Positions 1 to 11,927 of a stretch of DNA of 64,000 nt are shown here, piece by piece (within the stretch, counting starts at the first letter, position 1; every line of letters starts with the position of its first letter). The position numbers and the translations under genes were made by a program. The DNA is from Hemibagrus wyckioides (lineage: Eukaryota > Chordata > Actinopteri > Siluriformes > Bagridae), in assembly GCF_019097595.1 (NCBI RefSeq), contig NC_080711.1, forward strand, positions 13,372,928 to 13,436,927, given 5' to 3'. The notes under the pieces are model-generated. The model was not told the origin of the DNA. It searched no databases and saw only the letters and a list, made by a program, of their open reading frames with translations.

Positions 1-1690
1 TACTTGAGTACATAGATGCACTGTGCAATTGTAACATACATATAATAAATGGAATTTTAGAATATGCTTGTTTTGGAAAAATAAATGTTATACCTGGGTA
101 TTATACGTGTGGTCAGTGAAAAAGCTGGTCAGATGCTGCTGTGATGGAATTCTGCAAAAAAAAAAAAGAGAGACAAAAATAACAAAACTGGATTGGGAAT
201 ATATAGTACAACATTTCACAATCTGACCATGTGAATTTTTCCAGGCCAGCACACATATAATACATAATTCAGCTGTAAGAGATTTGAGGCACTCCAGTTT
301 GACCTCAGGCCATCCGGTTTTAAACATCGCTCTCCTTCCCCCACTGAGCTTGCTCTTATCCTGAAACTCAGCGGAGATTATTTTAGAGCATGCTTAATTA
401 TAAAAAGTGCGAATTTAGTGTAAGACTGCTAGTAAAATATTATGCACTGCATTAAAATTTACACTCTTAATGTTTTGTCTTATGTGAATCTAGTCAATTA
501 TGTACTGTATAACTTATGTCTAGTGTCAAATTTTGAAAGTGGGCATAGTACATAATTCAAGCAAATCATAGTTCCGGTTAAATTCCTTATATTACAGCTT
601 CATCTCTTACCGGTGAGCTGTTCATAAAGGTACTGCGAGTCACATTAAACACAACTAACTTGAAAACTAACGTGATGCAAATAACGTAAATAATGGAACA
701 ATTCCTGGACAAATAGACAGGTGTGCATGTGTAAACATAGTAGTGAGTTTCTCAAATGGTAACAGAACAGTTGTTTTAGTGAGCTGACTTAGATTCAGCA
801 ATATGTGGGCCCTCAGCTGGCATTATACACACATAGACACATATATAGACATACACGTACACACATACATGCTCCATCCAGCAAAATATATCAGACGTGT
901 GTGTGTGTGTGAGAGAGAGAGCAATACAGAGTGAAAGAGAAATGCCCAGGAGGAGATGCAAATCACTGAGCAAACATCTCTTCACCTCTTCCACTCCATC
1001 ATGTCAGCTGTACAGATGCTGCCATTCTGCACAAATATGCAGGCCACACTTGGGTAATTTTTCTTTATCCCCTAACTCATATTTCAGAGAAAACTCCTTC
1101 TCTCAGAATAGACTCAAAATAGTGGATAGGTGTTCACTCTCTCTATCTTCAGTGATTGTCAGCATGCATGTGATTGTCGCAATGTATGTATTTGTGTGTG
1201 TGTGTGTGTGTGTGTTTGTAGTATTTGTGATTCTGTATGCCCAACTCTGTGTAATTACCTTAACAGAAAAAGCCCTTATGGGAACACATATTACCGTAAT
1301 TCAACCTCTCACTGTTGCACTGTTCCAAACATGTCCTCCCTTTTGTCCACCCTCATTTTCATCTAGTATCTGAATGAGGGCAGGATCTACTATCTACTAC
1401 ATTTGCCTTACTAAGAAACAGTCTTAGCAATTAAAGCATTTCATCTCCACTGCTGATTCTCCCACTTTTCCAAAAATAACTGCTGGCAGGGCTCTGAAAG
1501 CTGAATTGGCATAATCAGTTGTCAGTGAATCATGATACGATTTTTTGGTTAGATTTTACAATTAGGAATAGAGCTTAAGATGTTAAGCCTCAGCACCACA
1601 CACAAACCGACCCTCAACCTCACAAAAGGGGACTGACCCTAGGCTCTGATGCAAAACTTGACTGCAGCTTTAGTGGTCAATGGCAGTAAT
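1..1690. other. Intergenic, no gene recognised
   Basis: AT-rich DNA with no splice-consistent coding exon that I can recognise. It contains a (TG)n/(GA)n compound microsatellite at about 897-922 and a (TG)n run at about 1194-1216. The open frames across these runs are low-complexity translations of the repeats. Confidence 0.6.
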
Positions 1691-1694
1691 GGGA

Positions 1695-1850
1695 TCTCTG
1701 GTTTAGGTTACATGGAGCTCTTGCAATTTTCCAGCGGCTCATGGATGTCATCCTACAACCACACTGCAATTTTGCAGCAGCCTACTGACAAGATGCTGCC
1801 ATCCATTTACACACAACACTGAATAACTGTGAGGTGACAATGCTACCCAA
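1695..1850 (+). pseudogene. Ty3/gypsy-type reverse transcriptase fragment
   Basis: In the frame starting at 1702 the conceptual peptide reads FRLHGALAIFQRLMD, followed by a short spacer and NFAAAY, then a stop and QDAAIH. This follows the conserved gypsy RT block (FGLHGAPATFQRLMD ... AAAYLDDVVIH). The catalytic YLDD is broken: the L codon has become TGA and the first D has become Q. Only about 50 codons are recognisable, and no LTR or other pol domain was seen nearby. It is a dead fragment, identified from remembered family patterns. Confidence 0.65.
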
Positions 1851-2539
1851 AACATAATATACATTTTTATCCATTATCTGTGCCATGTGTAGCCACAAAT
1901 AACCATGCTATGTCCAACTTAGTGGTACAATGTCTGATCCCAAAATCCCCTGCACTATACGTGAGGCAATGCTGATATGGCATGTTTGGCTGGTAATTTT
2001 TTATGCTGGCTCAGATTTGAATCTTGCCAAAGCCCTTGAGTCTAAACAGCTTGGTAGTCACACACACACACACACACCCAGGCTCAGCAAGCAGAACGAG
2101 AAGCCCAAATAAACATTCTGAATTACACTTTAGATAAAATCAGTGATTTAGCAACAGACAAGGTTCATCTGAAAATTTACAACCTGAAAGCCTGTATTTC
2201 TTAGATAGGTGCCAACTTTACTAACAAGAAAATCCATAAAAACTAGAAAAAGGTAATGTGAAACAAAAAAAAAACAACACTCCCAGGAGCAAGTAAATCA
2301 AGTCTTATGTCCTATTCCCAAATAATGAATTGGCTTTTCTGCCAAGCAAACTGTATTTGCAATTTGTCTGACCTTTGCTTTAGTTGAGAAAGCAGCAAAG
2401 TAAAAAAACTGCAAATGCTATAGATAAAATGTTGGATTTTGATTTGTGTGCTGCGATTTCTCTTTGGACCTGCAGGTTTCAGAATCACAAAATACCCTTT
2501 AGGATAACCACTCTACAGTTCTGTGTTCCAATGTGTTCC

Positions 2540-3165
2540 AAGATCACAGAGAGGTTTGGTGAGGCACAGGCAGACCAGTTTGCCTGACAGTCCACTGGGA
2601 CAGAATGTCCTGGTGCATGCACTGACTACCCCAATTTTATATGCCTTTAGTCCACTACAGAATTTCACAAGTAGGCCAGGCTTGTTGCCCAAAATGTCCA
2701 AAGAAAACCCCATAATTTCCACTGATGTATCCACTAGTTCCTGGAACACTTTTGTGGCTTCTTCGCCAAGTAGATCTGGTCTACTTTTGGAGGATCTTCC
2801 TTAGCAATCAAGGAAACACTACTGAACATAAGGGCCCCCTATGAGCGTGTATACCCTTAAATGGAAGTTCTTCTGCTGGTGGTGATCACCTGGAAGCAGC
2901 GCACTGCCTGATTCCAAGGATTCTGAACTCCAGGAACTGATAAACAGTGATAAGTCCCCATCTGCCATAAAGTTGTATGTGGTAGCCATTGCAGCACACC
3001 ATTGCACAGTACATGTCTTCTATTGCTTTTCTAAAGCAAATCCACCCTTTACAATTCGTTAGGAGACTGGCTTGACCTTCAGTAGGGTACTGGAGTTCAT
3101 ATTTGTTAACAGACACAGGATGACGTTTGACTTTGTTCTATTTAATCATTGACCACGTTTTCCGT
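2540..3165 (+). pseudogene. DIRS-type (tyrosine recombinase) retrotransposon remnant
   Basis: Fragments in shifting frames match the part of a DIRS element between the RNase H end and the tyrosine recombinase. RFGEAQADQFA (near 2550) resembles the F-G-x-A-x-V-D-L-F-A block, and LYAFSPLQNF (near 2637) resembles the LYAFPP block. Further on, RAPYERVYTLKWKFF (near 2840) and the stretch SPSAIKLYVVAIAAHH (near 2960) match the N-terminal core-binding part of the recombinase (RAPSTRRLYALKW ... STIKVYVAAIAAFH). Stops and frameshifts are frequent, so it is inactive. No split direct or inverted termini typical of DIRS were identified. Confidence 0.65.
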
Positions 3166-4599
3166 TGCCTTGCAGTAACACACACACAGACACACAGAAA
3201 ACTAAGCAAGGTTACAGAGAAATACAAAAAGGTTAGAAAAAAATGTTATACAAAAAAAATATGCAGGGAAAGTAATGCACCTTGCAACACACGCCTGATT
3301 TGTTAACAACTGCTATATAAAATTTGAATTCTAATAATTATTGGCACAAACGTAAAATATTTTAACATTTTGACATTGTGTTGTTCCTTAAAATGTCTTT
3401 GTTGCAGATAATCTAACCTCAAAGACTTCATCTTTATATTTCTGTAAAGCTGCTTTGTGACAATATCCGAATAAACACATTTAATACAAATTCAGTGTAT
3501 TAAACCTTCACTGAGAAAGGTTACTGGATTACTCTTCTGTGAAGCGGGTCTTATGTATTTTTAGATCAAGTCATTTGAATGCATCAGGCGTTAATGTGCA
3601 TTGTTGCCACCTTTTCTGCTGTAGGTGGACACAGCTCAGCGTGACAGCACCAAATGGCAACCAAAAAGACAACACTATTGTTTCAGTACAAGCCCATTCC
3701 ATATAGCCCTGCCACACTACTTACAACAAAGCTGTAAAATAAATGCAGTTCCACGGCATCAAATTCAATTCTACTACATTCAAGCTTTAGTACTAATGTG
3801 CAGTGTCAGTCTTACCTTGTGAGTCTTAAAATTAGTCTCGTTCCCCTTCCCCAGTCTTTCTCATTACTGTTCTCATTAAGCTGTGTTCAGTTTAAACATA
3901 TTGCATTCCCGTGTGATGTTTTTGTTATGTAAGTGTGTTTACAGTGAACATGTGCCATTTCCACTGTGTCATTGCTCTACAGAGGGTCAAAGTTTCTAGA
4001 GCAGAACCATAACCTGGCTTTTCCATTACATTTTTTGTTTAGCTCAATTAAACAAGCATCATGTACAAGAGATTCGATGAGATGTCAATACTATTCTCAT
4101 TCTTATACAAAGGGTTTGGAAAGTATTCAGTACTTTATTTGGCATTAATTCTTTCTGAATAAACCTGACCCCACTATATATCCTGTGAGCTGATGAGAAT
4201 GCTATGTGCCTAATTTTCAGTCTATTTTAATGTCAGTCACCTTTTTGTAGCATTAAATACTATACGATGAGGATACAACAGAGATCATAAGTTATAAAGT
4301 CAAAGGGTTTATAAGTTATTTAACGTCTTTATTTGACCCAAGGATATATAAACTTTTGTACTTGACACTATAATACGTCAAATTGCAATCTGTGGTGACA
4401 TTATGGAAGCAGTTTGTGTGGAAAACATAGTACACCTGAGACTTACATGTAAGTAAGAAACAAGCTAGAAGCAGAGTTCTGACAGCACAATGATTTAACT
4501 ATGACACAACTTTCAGCTAATCTTTCAACGGACTCAGCCTAGTCATCTATGTGCTGTCAAAGACAGTTATGAGTCACATATTAATGACACATCGTGAGC
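3166..4599. other. Intergenic, no gene recognised
   Basis: AT-rich sequence. The stretch 3440-3500 (a pattern of the type 'gtaaagctgctttgtgacaa') resembles the 3' tail of a dispersed fish repeat. Nothing else was recognisable. Confidence 0.5.
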
Positions 4600-4750
4600 C
4601 AAACATTCTCAGTGTTGTGGTGGATTTGAGATCCATCCTGGGAACACTGGGAGTGAGGTGAGATGAGACACCAGTGGATTTCAGGGCACTGTGCGTACAC
4701 ACTCACTCCTAGGGGTAAGTTGCAGCAGTCAAGCCACCTAATGGCATATG
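4600..4750 (-). repeat. Mermaid/DANA-like dispersed repeat fragment
   Basis: The segment around 4630-4745 (gatccatcctgggaacactg, gggcactgtgcgtacacac, ctcactcctaggggtaag) follows the tail of a very common teleost dispersed repeat of the Mermaid/DANA type. Related fragments occur at 35935-36140 and 39600-39745. The orientation is inferred from remembered consensus order. Confidence 0.5.
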
Positions 4751-5035
4751 GTCAGAACAAAAGCCCCACAAAACCTCACACAGATAGCAACTCAACATTT
4801 GAGCAGAGACATGGCAATGCTACGTAATATTGACACTATATACAAGAGATCTGTCATTTATGAAAATCTTGGAAATTTGGAAAAATATTCATGTCCTAAT
4901 CCTGCTATTTAGTATGTGTGAATTTAAACAGAAAAGACTAATTCATGTAAATCTCAACCTGACTGACTTCAAATCATATAATTTGCAAGCATTATTACAA
5001 TTATGTTGAGTATAAGATGCTTCCTTTTATTAATT

Positions 5036-5130
5036 TGACAGTATTTAGCAGACTCCCTCACACAGAATGACTTCCAGAAGCACTTTTAGGAGGCTCTATC
5101 AAAAACATGCTCATATAGCCAGGAGCCGCA
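5036..5130 (-). repeat. SINE/LINE 3' tail fragment
   Basis: The sequence 'atttagcagactccctcaca' followed by 'gacttccagaagcac' resembles the reverse complement of the common fish SINE/LINE tail (…ctctggataagggcgtctgctaaatg). A better preserved copy of that tail lies at 43140-43165 on the plus strand. Confidence 0.45.
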
Positions 5131-5198
5131 AAAGAACTGTCTCAACCTAACCTGACCAAAGATTTAGAGCATGTTTATTATTATTATTACTTATCTAT

Positions 5199-5722
5199 TA
5201 TACACCGATCAGTCATAACATTATGAGCACTGGGAGGTGAAGAGAATAACACTGATTATCTCCTCATCATGGCACCTGTTAGTGGGTGGGATATATTAGG
5301 CAGCAAGTAAAAGTCCTCAAGGTTGATGTGTTAGAAGCAGGAAAAATGGGAAAGCACCAAATTGTGATGGCTAGACGACTGGATCAGAGCATCTCCAAAA
5401 CTGCAGCTCTTGTGGGGTGTTCCTGGTCTGCAGTTGTCAGTATCTATCAAAAGTGGTCCAAGGAAGGAACAGTGGTGAACCGGCGACAGGGTCATGGGCG
5501 GCCAAGGCTCACTGATGTACGTGGTCAGTGAAGGCTGGACCGTGTGATCCGATCCAGCAGACGAGCTACTGTTGCTCAAATTGCTGAAGAAGTTAATGCT
5601 GGTTCTGATAGAAAGGTGTCAGAATACACAGTGCATGATGGGTCAGGGCTGTTTTGGCAGCAAAAGAGGGACCAATACATTATTCTGCAGGTGGTCATAA
5701 TGTTATGCCTGGTCAGTGTATA
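5199..5722 (+). mobile_element. Tc1-like element, internally deleted copy 1
   Basis: A 524-bp element bounded by TA and by imperfect terminal inverted repeats of about 28 bp (tatacaccgatcagtcataa at the left; the complementary tcataatgttatgcctggtc at the right). The interior encodes only the DNA-binding half of a Tc1 transposase. This comprises a helix-turn-helix segment ([20 protein letters not shown]), a GRPR box (near 5497) and a second helix-turn-helix (RRATVAQIAEEVNAG), with one in-frame TGA at 5529 between them. The whole DDE catalytic domain is missing; the junction is at 5636/5637, where the N-terminal coding region runs straight into the 3' terminal region. It cannot mobilise itself. 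Confidence 0.85.
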
Positions 5723-6666
5723 TAATGGGGCTTTTCCCTCATCACTCTTTTCTGTTCATTATTCACTTTGTGGGTGATCAACATATATATGCAAGAGCAA
5801 AAAAAAAAACAGCACTTCTGAAACTTTTAAATGCAGTGGAAAGTTTTTAACATTTACACACACACACACACAATTATGGGGAATTCTTCCCGTTTGCTGG
5901 GTTGATTCTTGGATAAGCAAGGAAACCGAATGCAATAATAAACTTCATTACTAAGAAAACCTAGCAATAAAGAAGGCTGGTCTTGAGAGCGAACACTGAA
6001 GAGCTGCCCAACATGAATGATCTTCAAAACCCAAAGAGAGGGACATACTAAAATATTTATAAAATGTATTTTTCCACAAATAATGTTTTTATGATCAGCC
6101 TTACAAATCCACAATGTAGTTAATGCAATTTCCATTAATATAGCTTAGAACTGAGACTGCCTCTGGCTTTTAAATGTACCATCTCTTCACACAGTATTAC
6201 ATCCCATTGCATTCCCTGATAGCAGCAAATGATGCTGTGCTCCAAAGTGATCTGAGTTTCATTTATTATTGACAAGTAAAATAAGTCTAAATACGACTGG
6301 GGAATTAATCACTCTTGATACGCTATTCTTACATTGTACAATCATCCTTACTGTTCGTTCTATTTAAAAAAAATCTCTGAACAGTAATATCAAATTTTAC
6401 AGTTTAAACAGCACTTCACTTGCACAGTTATGATTTAATGGCACAGCACCATTTCTTTTCCATTTGACAGTCAAATGGAGACATTCTGTGAAAAGGAGGT
6501 TATAAGGCTAAATAATTTTAGAGTTCAACCAGGAGAATTTGGCCTGATCATCCTGAACGCTCACGTATTTATTCTGCATTTCCACACTTTATTCAGACAT
6601 GTAAGGCCTTAATGAGAAAGTGCACAACATAGCAGGAACCATTTGTCATTCAATTTACATGCCATA
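5723..6666. other. Intergenic, no gene recognised
   Basis: AT-rich spacer between the two sister Tc1-like copies. It holds only a short (CA)n run at about 5857-5872. Confidence 0.6.
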
Positions 6667-7218
6667 TATACAACGATCAGGCATAACATTATGACCACTG
6701 ACAGGTGACGTGAATAACACTGATTATCTCCTCATCATGGGACCTGTTAGTGGGTGGGATATATTAGACAAGTGAACATTTTGTCCTCAAAGTCGATGTG
6801 CTAGAAGCAGGAAAAATGGGCAAGCGTAAGGATTTGAGTGAGTTTGAGAAGGGCCAAATTGTGATGGCTAGACATCTGGATCAGAGCATCTCCAAAACTG
6901 CAGCTCTTGTGGGGTGTTCCCGGTCTGCAGTGGTCAGTATCTATCAAAAGTGGTCCAAGGAAGGAACAGTGATGAACCGACAACAGGGAGGGTCATGGGC
7001 AGCCAAGGCTCATTGATGCACGTGGTCAGTGAAGGCTGGCCTGTTTGATCCGGATCCAACAGACAAGCTACTGTTGCTCAAATTGCTGAAGAAATTAATG
7101 CTGGTTCTGATAGAAAGGTGTCAGAATACACAGTGCATGACGGGCTGTTTTGGCAGCAGAAGGAGGACCAACACAATGTTAGGCAGGTGGTCATAATGTT
7201 ATGCCTGGTCGGTGTATA
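6667..7218 (+). mobile_element. Tc1-like element, internally deleted copy 2
   Basis: A 552-bp sister of the element at 5199-5722, with matching inverted termini (tatacaacgatcaggcataa; right end …gcctggtcggtgtata). It encodes the start of the transposase DNA-binding domain ([20 protein letters not shown], then the [15 protein letters not shown] block) but frameshifts at a small insertion near 6988. The internal deletion junction (7138/7139) and the 'cgtggtcagtgaagg' stop-codon context are the same as in copy 1. The pair therefore derives from one already-defective parent. Confidence 0.85.
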
Positions 7219-7886
7219 TTTTGTTAACTTGGGCTAAATCATTATAACCATTCCCTTTAATTGTTTCATTATACTTACGCAAAATCTGCAGTGCATAAAA
7301 ACCTATTTCTTAGCTATTTTGTTGGGATTCAGTGCATTCAGTCTGTTGAGTTGCTTATAGGCCAGCCCTGGAAAATGGCAGCATTTAATCCAGTCTGGGT
7401 GAGCACAGTGGCATTATAACATGAGATTAAGCATTTAGGGACATAGCTGTGTGTTCATAAATGAATCTAATATGGAGTCTTGTGTTTGTAAAATGCAGTA
7501 AGTTGTCCCTGGGTGACAGAGGGGGCATTTCACCTGAACAGCTCTGTTATTCATTAGCACTGAGTCGGTTATATTTAACGTCTGTTTTATGCAAAGCAGG
7601 AGTGTGTTATCTTCTGTAACAGAAATATACTCAACCTCCAGCTTTCTGAGAGGTGAACACCTGATATCTGACTCCTCTTAAACATGAGCTTGCAATGCAA
7701 ATATTAGAATATCTGTTTAGTATTTTAGAAACTTTTTCAATTAGAATAGCTTTTAATAAGGTGGAACTACACAACAAAACCTAACTACAACGAACTATAA
7801 CACAGATGACAGCATTTTACTGAGTAATCCAGTATTAAGACGCTCATACAGTTAAGGAAACGTTAAGGCAGTACAGATATTCTTAC
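7219..7886. other. Intergenic, no gene recognised
   Basis: No exon-like open frame, repeat family or RNA gene recognised in this stretch. Confidence 0.55.
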
Positions 7887-8105
7887 CTGCAGTGTGCGAT
7901 TTATAACTCCAGGTTTTGAGATGGTAGTGTGAACAAGTCAGTAGCAAGTATGCCGAAAAGCTAAAATAAACTCGAGTCTTATAGCGAAATGAATTTTAAA
8001 AACACTTTAACTGAATGAGGGGAGGTAGAGGCGTGCTTAGGTTTTAAGAGGAGCGACGGTGTAAAGGCCACGCCCACTTATACTTTCAGAATAGGCGCGT
8101 GCATT
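7887..8105 (-). promoter_or_regulatory. Possible minus-strand promoter and first exon
   Basis: Read on the minus strand, this CpG-retaining patch contains a GC/CACCC-type box (gtgggcgtggcc, near 8070-8081). It ends in a consensus splice donor (ctgcag|gtaaga, exon end at 7887). CpG dinucleotides are much denser here than in the flanks. No long open frame is present, so it would be a 5' UTR or a non-coding RNA exon. No downstream minus-strand exon was recognised before base 1. This is a guess from composition and one donor site. Confidence 0.25.
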
Positions 8106-8208
8106 GTTTTCCCTTTTCTCACATGATCTTTTGTCAAAATCTGCTGTTTTTAAGAATGACATTTTCTGCAATGCCTGTTTCATCATTACTCTCCTATCGA
8201 CATAGGTC

Positions 8209-8668
8209 TACACTGTAGAATGGCACTTAAAAACAAAAGTTTGTGGACATCACATCCAGATGTGGGCCTTCCCCAAGCAGCTGCCACATAACTGTCTTTA
8301 AATAAGGTAGCATTACAATTTCCTTTCATTGGAACTAGCATGTTCCAGTATGACAATGCACACAAGACAAGATCCATTAGGACATGGTTTGTGAACTATG
8401 GAGTGGAAGAATATAAGTGGCCTTCACAAAGCAGTGACCTCATCCCCACTAAACACTTGTGGGATATGCTGAGTGAGTGCCAGGCCTCCTCACCTAACAA
8501 CAGGGACTGACCTCACTAATGCTCTTGTGGCTGAATGGGCAAATCCTCCCAGCCACATTATAGAAATTATTATAGCATTAAGGTGGACTAAATCTGAAAT
8601 GGAACGTTCAATAAACACATAATGGGTGTGATGGACAGGTGTCTACATACTTCTGGCCCTATAACGTA
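8209..8668 (+). mobile_element. Tc1-like non-autonomous element (family A), degenerate
   Basis: The ends resemble the TACACTATATGGCC… / …GGCCATATAGTGTA termini of a common fish Tc1-like family (right end 'ctggccctataacgta'). The interior keeps part of the transposase C-terminal DDE region: FQYDNA (near 8345) matches the catalytic-D block, and the region near 8440-8465 (…LIPTKHLWD) matches the PDLNPIEHLW block, but with stops. Related copies lie at 18591-18943, 25810-26210 and 45311-45706. Confidence 0.7.
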
Positions 8669-10335
8669 TGTGAAAAATGTTACTCATTTGTTTTGATAGA
8701 AATGTTAAGATATTGAAACTAAAAAAAAAACAAACACTATTTACATTTCAGAGAATAAATGCAGTATTATTTTAAGTAACTGTGGATGCAGAGCAAGTGC
8801 TTCCCACTTAAAATGACTCACTGCTACAGTCAAAAAATTGCCCCCAAATCATTTTAAAGACTACAACCATCACATTTAAACTATTAGATCCATTTAAACT
8901 GTTACACCTATTCAGAACTCCTAAGAACACAGCTAGTGTACATACACCCTCAGGTGGCAAAATATTCTCTTGGAAAAAATACCTGGAAATTTGATACAAG
9001 CAAATGTCTCAGTGTGAGCGTGCAACCTGTTCCTGGTAACTTGCGTCTGCTCTGACCGTCACAACCTTGCTGCCTTGCTGTGCCATGAATTTTAATGAGT
9101 CATAGACAGAATAGATTTGCATGTTATTAATATAATAGCTCACGCTGTGCATTATACTTCAGCTCTCCATCTGTCTTTTTGTATAAAATAGCACGCATCA
9201 TTTGTCGTGGGCAGAAGAACACTAAAAATATTCATAGCATTCTTTGGTGGAACAAAAAAATCTTCAAGATGGTATTGGAAAACAAGCAGGCTAAAATCAA
9301 GTGAGCCAGAATGTCAAAACCAATCCTTGTCCACTGTCTCTGCAAGACAACTTGCACATAATGTGAACTGCTGTAGCTATGATCAGAGTGGTGTTTGAGA
9401 GATGTACTGTAAGAGGGAAATGGTCACATGATTCCTGGCTGAATTCACTGAGGTGCAAATGATTCGAAGGTGAGTGAATAATTTAGAATCTGTTGAAATA
9501 TACTCAGCCTTTCCATTTCTTTTGCATTAAGCATGACCAGGCATGGTTTCCTTCTTGGTTCTTGGTCTGTATTTCCTTCTTGTTAGATGTTATTGTATAT
9601 GTTTTAAAGATTTTGCATTATGCTATATTTCACAATATAGCACCATAATTCTGAATTTTAATGTAAAAAAATAAGACTTTTTGGATCACAATATTTTGAT
9701 TAACTGTACTTTGTTATTCCTACTCAATTGAAAAGGGAGTTAAAACAATTCTTCTTAAAGATGCACAAAAATGAAAAGGAGCTCCAGTGCTGAAGAAGCA
9801 TAGCTTAAACTGTATTATGAGAGTGAAAAGCAAAAGAATACACACTTGAAAACCCATCCATCTTGTCCACTTTTCTGTTCAGTCTACTAAAGCTGTCTGT
9901 CTAGACTGAAGAATATTTATAACTGAACTGAATATGCTTTGATAGGCTTTACAATCTGGGCATGGCTAGACCTTGGAAATCTGTGTGCATTCAGATATTA
10001 CTAGCCTTATGATTCTGTTACTGAATGGCATAAATATCCCACAGGCGTTAAGACAAAACAAGAAAAAAATAGTAGTGTATATATTGACACACATAGGATA
10101 AGAGTGGCTGTGAAGGTGTCCATCATTCCGATTTTAATGATTATATGTAAGTTTTGTCACTGTATTTCATTTGTATTTGTGTACCTAAAGCTTGCATCAG
10201 CCTCAAAGGACACAAGGTTGCCGTAGTAACAGAAAATCACATACTACGCCCCTTTCTCAAAACCCCCCTCTATAATAGCATTTCAGTAGTGCTCAAGCTG
10301 TCTGAAAGCAGAGAGGTGCTCTGGGGACAGTAGAT

Positions 10336-10367
<32 letters not shown>

Positions 10368-10961
10368 CTGCTTTATAGAGCCCTAAGGTCACAAGGGTTA
10401 TTACACAGTAATTTAAAGCTCCATACTGGACTATTACCAGGTCTCCAGAGTTAGCTGTGTATTTTAAAATAATATTTCCTTTTTAAAAAATGTGCCTGCT
10501 ATTTTCACAATAGTACTTTTTCCTCATTAGATATTCAATCAATTTTCTGGTTTTCAAAACTAAAATGAGAGAGACCTCTGTAGGGTTTTTGAACAATCGT
10601 GAAACAAATATCTCTTAATTGGGTCAAGTAGCCAGGTTCTGGTGCTGATGGCCATTTAGCCTCCCACTGGTTTCGGTAAATGATAATGCACAGACACAAC
10701 ACATTTGAAAACCAGTAGGAGCATTACTCATAGCTGAATCACTGATAAAGGCTTTTCTGGAGCGCTCTTTAATATTCTCATTTGAACTTTACTGCTCTGT
10801 GACTTGCAATCTGCTGTCACACATGACTCGAATGGAAAAATGTATGCAGCAGAAAAAATGTACCAGATCTACAAAGCATTGTGGTCCTACTGGTTTTTCA
10901 AGTCAACCTTTAAAAGTCAGAAATGATGCTGATGTTGATGATGATGTTGATGCTGCTGGTC

Positions 10962-10962
<1 letters not shown>

Positions 10963-11033
<71 letters not shown>
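10963..11033. repeat. (TAA)n microsatellite
   Basis: About 23 uninterrupted TAA units. Two similar long arrays occur at 24622-24694 and 52636-52692. Confidence 0.95.
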
Positions 11034-11036
<3 letters not shown>

Positions 11037-11774
11037 TTGTATACAAATGTAGGCTACCTGTATGCAGGTTTGTGCAATATACTGATTTAAAATATGACTT
11101 CTCTCAGCACAGTATATTATTTTTATATATATTTTTGGATATTACTGAAACTTCTGTTTTGATTCTGTCAAAATTCTGTGGTGAATCAGCTTTTTAGCTG
11201 TAAAAATCTGGCTTGAATTAGAATTAATTATATTATTAGCTCTGTTTTCACAAATCAGTTTAGGAAAATATATAACGTAATAAAATCTCATGCCTGCACA
11301 CTGCCAAAATAAACACTTCCTCCATTTCTTTTGTCTTCTGTGCAGCTATAAATTAAGGCCAATCCTTTAGAGGTCACAGCCAAAGTAGTTGTATATACCA
11401 ACAAGTAGTAACTATTGGTCAATTATGCAAATTATTGTGCTAAAAATCAACAAAACTTCACAAAACTATCAAGCATTGCATTTTCATTCAGGAGGTTTCT
11501 CTGACTAATAGGTAGTATTACTGGCCCTTTACCTTTTTTCTTTTTTATACCTTTTATCTTTTTCTTCCTAAAAACAATTCAACCTCTTTTTTTCTGATTA
11601 TTTATCTCCACTTTCCAGAATCTGGCTTTTCATTTGTCCAATTGTCAGGCTGTTTGTAAGCACTACTAGCACAGGAGGTGGGAATTATCATAGCACAAAA
11701 GGTGTGAATTTGTCAGAATATGAGTGATGATGGAATTCTTGCTATACTCTTCTTCTCCCAGTTTATCAATTTGT

Positions 11775-11802
11775 ATTATACATATATTTATATATATATT
11801 TG

Positions 11803-11846
<44 letters not shown>

Positions 11847-11862
11847 GTATTATATATATATT

Positions 11863-11925
<63 letters not shown>
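11775..11925. repeat. AT-rich dinucleotide array
   Basis: An interrupted (TA)n tract with TTTG interruptions. It ends in a pure run of about 55 bp. Confidence 0.95.

Positions 11926-11927
<2 letters not shown>

Noticed and set aside
897..1373. 158-residue open frame
   Set aside because: It is built on TG and GA microsatellites, with no splice context or recognisable domain.
5286..5777. Two consecutive open frames as host genes
   Set aside because: They are the two halves of a Tc1 transposase DNA-binding domain separated by a stop inside a non-autonomous element.
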